Source: Phoronis australis
Lineage: Eukaryota > Phoronida > Phoronidae
Assembly (NCBI GenBank): GCA_002633005.1
Contig: NMRA01000580.1
Location: 3,180 to 67,179 of the forward strand
Reading direction: 5' to 3'
Length of the DNA stretch: 64,000 nucleotides
The stretch's first letter is position 1. Each line of letters opens with the position of its first letter. The position numbers and the translations under genes are program-made. Of this stretch, positions 60,240 through 64,000 are shown piece after piece. The notes below the pieces were generated by a model. It did not search any database, had not been told where the DNA came from, and saw nothing but the letters and a program-made list of their open reading frames with translations.

Positions 60240-60660
60240 TACAAGATTTGCAGACAGATTCATATGGACCATTTCCTGGGGAGAAAAAGAAACTTGTTGT
60301 CCCACATGGCGGCTACAGTATTTGCGTTTCTTACAGTGGTACCATGGCAGCTAATCATCCACTGGATCTTCAAGGTTCCCATGAAGAGGCCGACACGCCA
60401 CTTGCCTTCCATTTATCCACCTCAGATGCCAATGCATTGATCAAGGCCTCTTACACGAATGTTCTTGGAATTGTCATCGGAATGATAACAAATGGAGAGC
60501 GGCAGAGAAATGCCTTTCGAGCATGTAATAATGTACTGCGGATCTGGACATAACCGCACACGTATAGACGTCATCGCTATTGTTCAGACTTTAAAGTCTA
60601 TACAACATGGTCTCGTCTCGCATTTTCTTCATCAAATGTCGTTTGACCATTCGTGCTGCT
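60240..60660 (+). pseudogene. Decayed transposon-type ORF with SHEEADT motif
   Basis: One frame gives GSHEEADTPLAFHLSTSDAN and KASYTNVLGIVIGM. The next frame, after a shift near 60500, gives IMYCGSGHNRTRIDVIAIV. The order SHEEADT, then a DTDV-like position (here YTNV), then DCGSGNNR-like resembles uncharacterised repetitive ORFs that I know from invertebrate genomes. Key positions have changed and at least one frameshift is present, so it is not functional. The upstream part is not recognisable. Confidence 0.45.
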
Positions 60661-62430
60661 TTGTGACGCAACGAATCCGGGCCTTGTCGGATTGTAGCAA
60701 TCATCTTCGTCCTCTATGTAGTTTTATGCTCTTTCCGACAATCTGCATGTATATCATCCCCCGGCACGTCATTCCTAATGCCAGCATTAATGACCGACCA
60801 AGTGTCAACATCTGCGCAAACGGCCAAACTTATCATCTGGATTGAGGGAAGCGTAACTGACAACACCGGCACGGTATCCTTACATGTAGTTGTGCCTTTA
60901 CAAACCTCGCAGAGTGACTGATTCTTGATATAACTTCTATTTCTAGTTAGATGGGAGATTAAAACCTGAATCCTCGACCCAATGTACGTGTAACCCTTGA
61001 ACTTGAAACTCGAAAGTTGACCAAACACGTAGCATATGCTTCAAGTAAGTTTACTACTTCGTACTCAAATCTCGAGGCGTCACTGGCTAAGCCTGAGTTC
61101 GAAGATCAAGTTAGATACTGGGTCCCTAGCACTGATGACTTACTTTGTAATTGATGACAATGCGATGACGTTTTGAACGTCAGAAGTTCAGTTGATATTG
61201 TCATTTTCGTATATGCATCATGTCAATGAGCATTCAATCACTTTTGCTAGCAAACTGGTTGGAGTCAGCGACACTCGTCCTAAGTACATACATATGGTGT
61301 TCTAGTTATGGTGGCTGTAAAAGGACAGCATGAGGCATTTTTTCCGGACTATCGATTGAATTATATACATGTAGGTTTGCTGACGTCTAACTCTACAGAT
61401 GGAGCCTGTAATTAATTTTTAAGAGGAAAGATATTAAAAACGAAACTTTGGGTTGGAGTCAATATAGGATTCAATTTGATGGCGAACGACACATAGAGGC
61501 CAGAGTTTTAAGAGACCGTAATTGCAACCGGCGAGTTATCATGTTCGTTAAATTGATCGCGTCAGACCTGAGCTCATGGAAGAAAAGCTAGCATTGATTG
61601 CCAAAGTAATTGCGTTACCTGGTCAGTTTAAGTGTTTAAAGAGCAAATAATCTAATCACCAAACGTGTTTAACGAAAATGGGTAAAATGTTCAGTCGTGA
61701 GTGCATATAGTACGTCACAGGAGTCAATGAGTTGTGGCTTTTGTCTTTGGACACTCTGAAGACAAAATTTCTATACCGGAAACATTTTTGTGTCGTCCTT
61801 ATGCAGTCACCGTGCCTAACTACACTGTACATTTCAACACTACTTTTGTTCATTTACTAAATTTGAGTGCTTCACGTGGTGGGAGCAATGGCAAATTAAG
61901 TTTGCACAATCTTTGCCCTAAAACCTCCATGCATAGCTCATTTCAGGTGCCCCCATTTCGTCTCAACTTATTATGTTTTAAAACCCTTTTATGTAATACT
62001 ACCCTAGTTTGTGAAGAGCCCTAACTTTGTATCTTAACATAACAGACACCAAGGAAACTGAATGGACTGTCTAGCCATGCTCGACTGGTTATGTTTTTAC
62101 TTTCATAGCGTGAGATTCACAACATGTGTGCCTAAAAAGCTGCCGAAATATTGAAACCATCTCTGGGCTCCATCTTTGTGTGAGGGGAAATGGGCAACAG
62201 TCCAATGGGACTCTTTAGACGTGGTTGACTGGGGAATCTCAATTCATGCAAGGAATTGTACGATGATACTTTGTTTACATCAAAATCTAATTCTGCCTGG
62301 TGATTTGGTAATTGGTCCAATTTCGTTGCACACCCAGCAGAATTGATGAGGAACATATTATTGCAACATTAAATAAAAGTTTTAGGTTGTTTCGTCCAAT
62401 TTTCAAGTATGTTACTAAGGAAATGAAAAC
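60661..62430. other. No feature recognised
   Basis: Short frames without motifs, some antisense to the decayed ORF at 60.2-60.7 kb. Confidence 0.4.
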
Positions 62431-62439
62431 TGCGCGAAC

Positions 62440-63130
62440 CGGATACCACCGACGAGAAGATCAATTTATTACCGACGAAAAAGTCCACTGTGAGATCACG
62501 TGACGGGAAGTCAAACTCTGTTGGTACAAGGACTTCCTACAGGAATCTTCAATGGTGGATATTACGGTGGAGAACGTTCTCTGGGAGATGAAGTTATCAC
62601 CATATGGAAGAGCCAGTGACAGAACAACTTACACCTGAGTTAATAGTCCGCGGGAATATAAAATTAATACCGGGTATAAGGTCCAATATGACGGCATCTT
62701 ACAGGTAGAACGAGTTACTTCCGCATAGAATGTCCACCTGGAGATCTGCAAGAAAAGTCTCTTGTAAATCAAGTTACTACGGAGAAGAAGGTCCAAGGAG
62801 AGATCAAGTCATAACTAGTAGGAGTAAATAGGAAATCGTGTTATTAGGCTACTGGGGGAAGGTCAGCTGGCTGAACAAGTTTCTATTTCTCAGGTGTTAA
62901 GTTCCACCAGGATGTCAAGCTATTGGCTTTGGAAGGTTTAATCGGACAACAAATTAGTACTTGGGAGAAAGTTCAATTATTGTCGAGAAGAAGGTTCATT
63001 GGGAAAATAAACTACTGTCGTGGTGACTACCCCCTGGGAGATGAAGTTTTTACTGAAGGGGTCTAGTGGTAGATGTAAATGAAACCATTAACCTGTAGAT
63101 GATCCGCAGGGGGATCAAGGTACTACTGGT
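62440..63130. repeat. Old, highly diverged tandem array, unit about 40-50 bp
   Basis: GAGAAGAAGGTCCAAGGAGA, GGGAGATGAAGTTATCACC, GGGAGATGAAGTTTTTACTG, AAGTTACTACGGAGAAGAAG and GACGAGAAGATCAATTTATT are variants of one theme: tact-ac-ggagaaggtcca-gggagatcaagt. The same order recurs at least ten times with heavy drift and no open frame. Confidence 0.6.
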
Positions 63131-63244
63131 ATGTCTAATAACTACCCTGACGAGTTACTATTGGGAAGGGCATTGGGTAATGTAATGAATTGCGCCCAGC
63201 ATGATGGTCTTAGTAGTACGTTTTTTACACACTGGATTAACCAT

Positions 63245-63481
63245 TTATTTTGAATATGTTGCAGAAACGATGGTATTCATTTGTAGTTTGTTACTAGGTG
63301 AAGCACGGTTCGTTTTGTAGGCTCGTTCAGTAGGACCTGTGTTGTCATTGTGCATGGTGTGGCGTTCTGGTAGGCGAATGCGCTCGGAGTTGGCAATGAT
63401 CATTGGAGAAACAGTCGTGCTGTCATGAGTGGTGGACGGCGGAGGAGCAACCACCACAGCTGGTATAAAAGTGACAACCAT
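63245..63481 (-). CDS. Candidate terminal exon or ORF of about 78 residues, unknown
   Basis: The minus frame starts MVVTFIPAVVVAPPPS and ends TIVSATYSK before TAA. Codon use in the middle part (HTMHNDNTGPTERAYKTN) favours C at third positions, and an acceptor-like CTTTTATACCAG lies inside the start region. It could be the last exon of a gene whose other exons lie beyond the window. No family recognised. Confidence 0.25.
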   Translation of the reverse strand: MVVTFIPAVVVAPPPSTTHDSTTVSPMIIANSERIRLPERHTMHNDNTGPTERAYKTNRASPSNKLQMNTIVSATYSK

Positions 63482-63612
63482 GTATTAATTGGAAGGCCCG
63501 GGTTGGAGGCACACTGACGAGCAGAGTGTGACAACCGTTTGCGCAAAGGACGACAAGCAATTGGAATGTTCATACTGAACCCTGTTGTTGTCAAGAGAAT
63601 TAACGTATCCAT

Positions 63613-64000
63613 GTGATTTCAGATGCACATAAATAGTATGTTTAAACTGGCTTTAAGTGGAAATTACGTCGTGCAGCTAAGTCACGTTCGTGGTGTAACT
63701 GCCCACTTAAATAATGAAAGAAATTAAACCTTTTCAGCTGGACTCTCTAGAGCGTCCCACTCCCTTTTTGAGACATGGTTGAATATTTGGAATGGCACGA
63801 CAGGTGGAGCTTTCCACTATGCTGCCCTAGATGTATAAAGATATCCATTTCAACATATATTCAGCTAAATGTTTTTTTATAATTTTTTTGTGATTTTGTC
63901 TTGTTGATAGCCACTTCGTGGTAGAATCACAAAACAATTTGATATCTTTTCGAAACATAAGTTTTGGATAATGGCGTGACTTACATTGTACGGAGTTTGC
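63613..64000. other. No feature recognised
   Basis: AT-rich, no frame above 60 codons, no repeat seen. Confidence 0.4.

Overview
This is a eukaryotic, almost certainly invertebrate animal, genome window. The genes are intron-rich, with GT-AG introns in all three phases. The protein families are those of bilaterian animals, and the DNA between exons is crowded with small inverted-repeat transposons and minisatellites. I infer an amphioxus (Branchiostoma)-like animal. The main reasons are the many minisatellites that overlap exon-intron junctions and the near-identical tandem block joined by a single N, which is typical of assemblies of very heterozygous genomes. The sequence alone does not prove the species. 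The window contains a 20-base assembly gap at 29268-29287 and single N bases at 41538 and 47312. Layout: (1) 1-7503, plus strand: the 3' half of FNTA, the alpha subunit shared by protein farnesyltransferase and geranylgeranyltransferase type I, in five exons; its 5' exons are not visible. (2) 7504-13757: no confident gene; a transposon copy and a candidate first exon at 10424-10457. (3) 13768-23519, plus strand: a complete 340-residue aldo/keto reductase in eight exons, with introns full of transposon copies and tandem arrays. (4) 23520-31120: no confident gene; a CRE/MARE-like site pair with a short ORF, a TIR element around the assembly gap, and another MITE. (5) 31121-32869, minus strand: an intact single-exon ORF of 582 residues with a TATA box and a poly(A) signal, with no family I recognise. 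(6) 32870-46125: gene-poor, with several small transposons. (7) 46126-56486, minus strand: a complete serine carboxypeptidase of the CPVL (vitellogenic carboxypeptidase-like) type, 12 exons and 479 residues. Its exon 10 is present twice in a 682-bp block. Intron 1 holds an inverted-repeat element with a broken THAP domain. (8) 56487-64000: no confident gene; transposon remnants, old tandem arrays and two weak ORFs. The genes are unrelated housekeeping or lysosomal functions and show no sign of working as one system. The most unusual content is structural. Three separate intronic minisatellites are built from a splice junction plus the adjoining coding bases: the acceptor of reductase exon 8, the donor of CPVL exon 7 and the acceptor of CPVL exon 11. 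All three have spread decoy splice sites beside the real one. A second recurring pattern is a THAP-like ORF facing a converging ORF with an acidic stretch, seen in decayed form at 14.5 kb and 55.2 kb.
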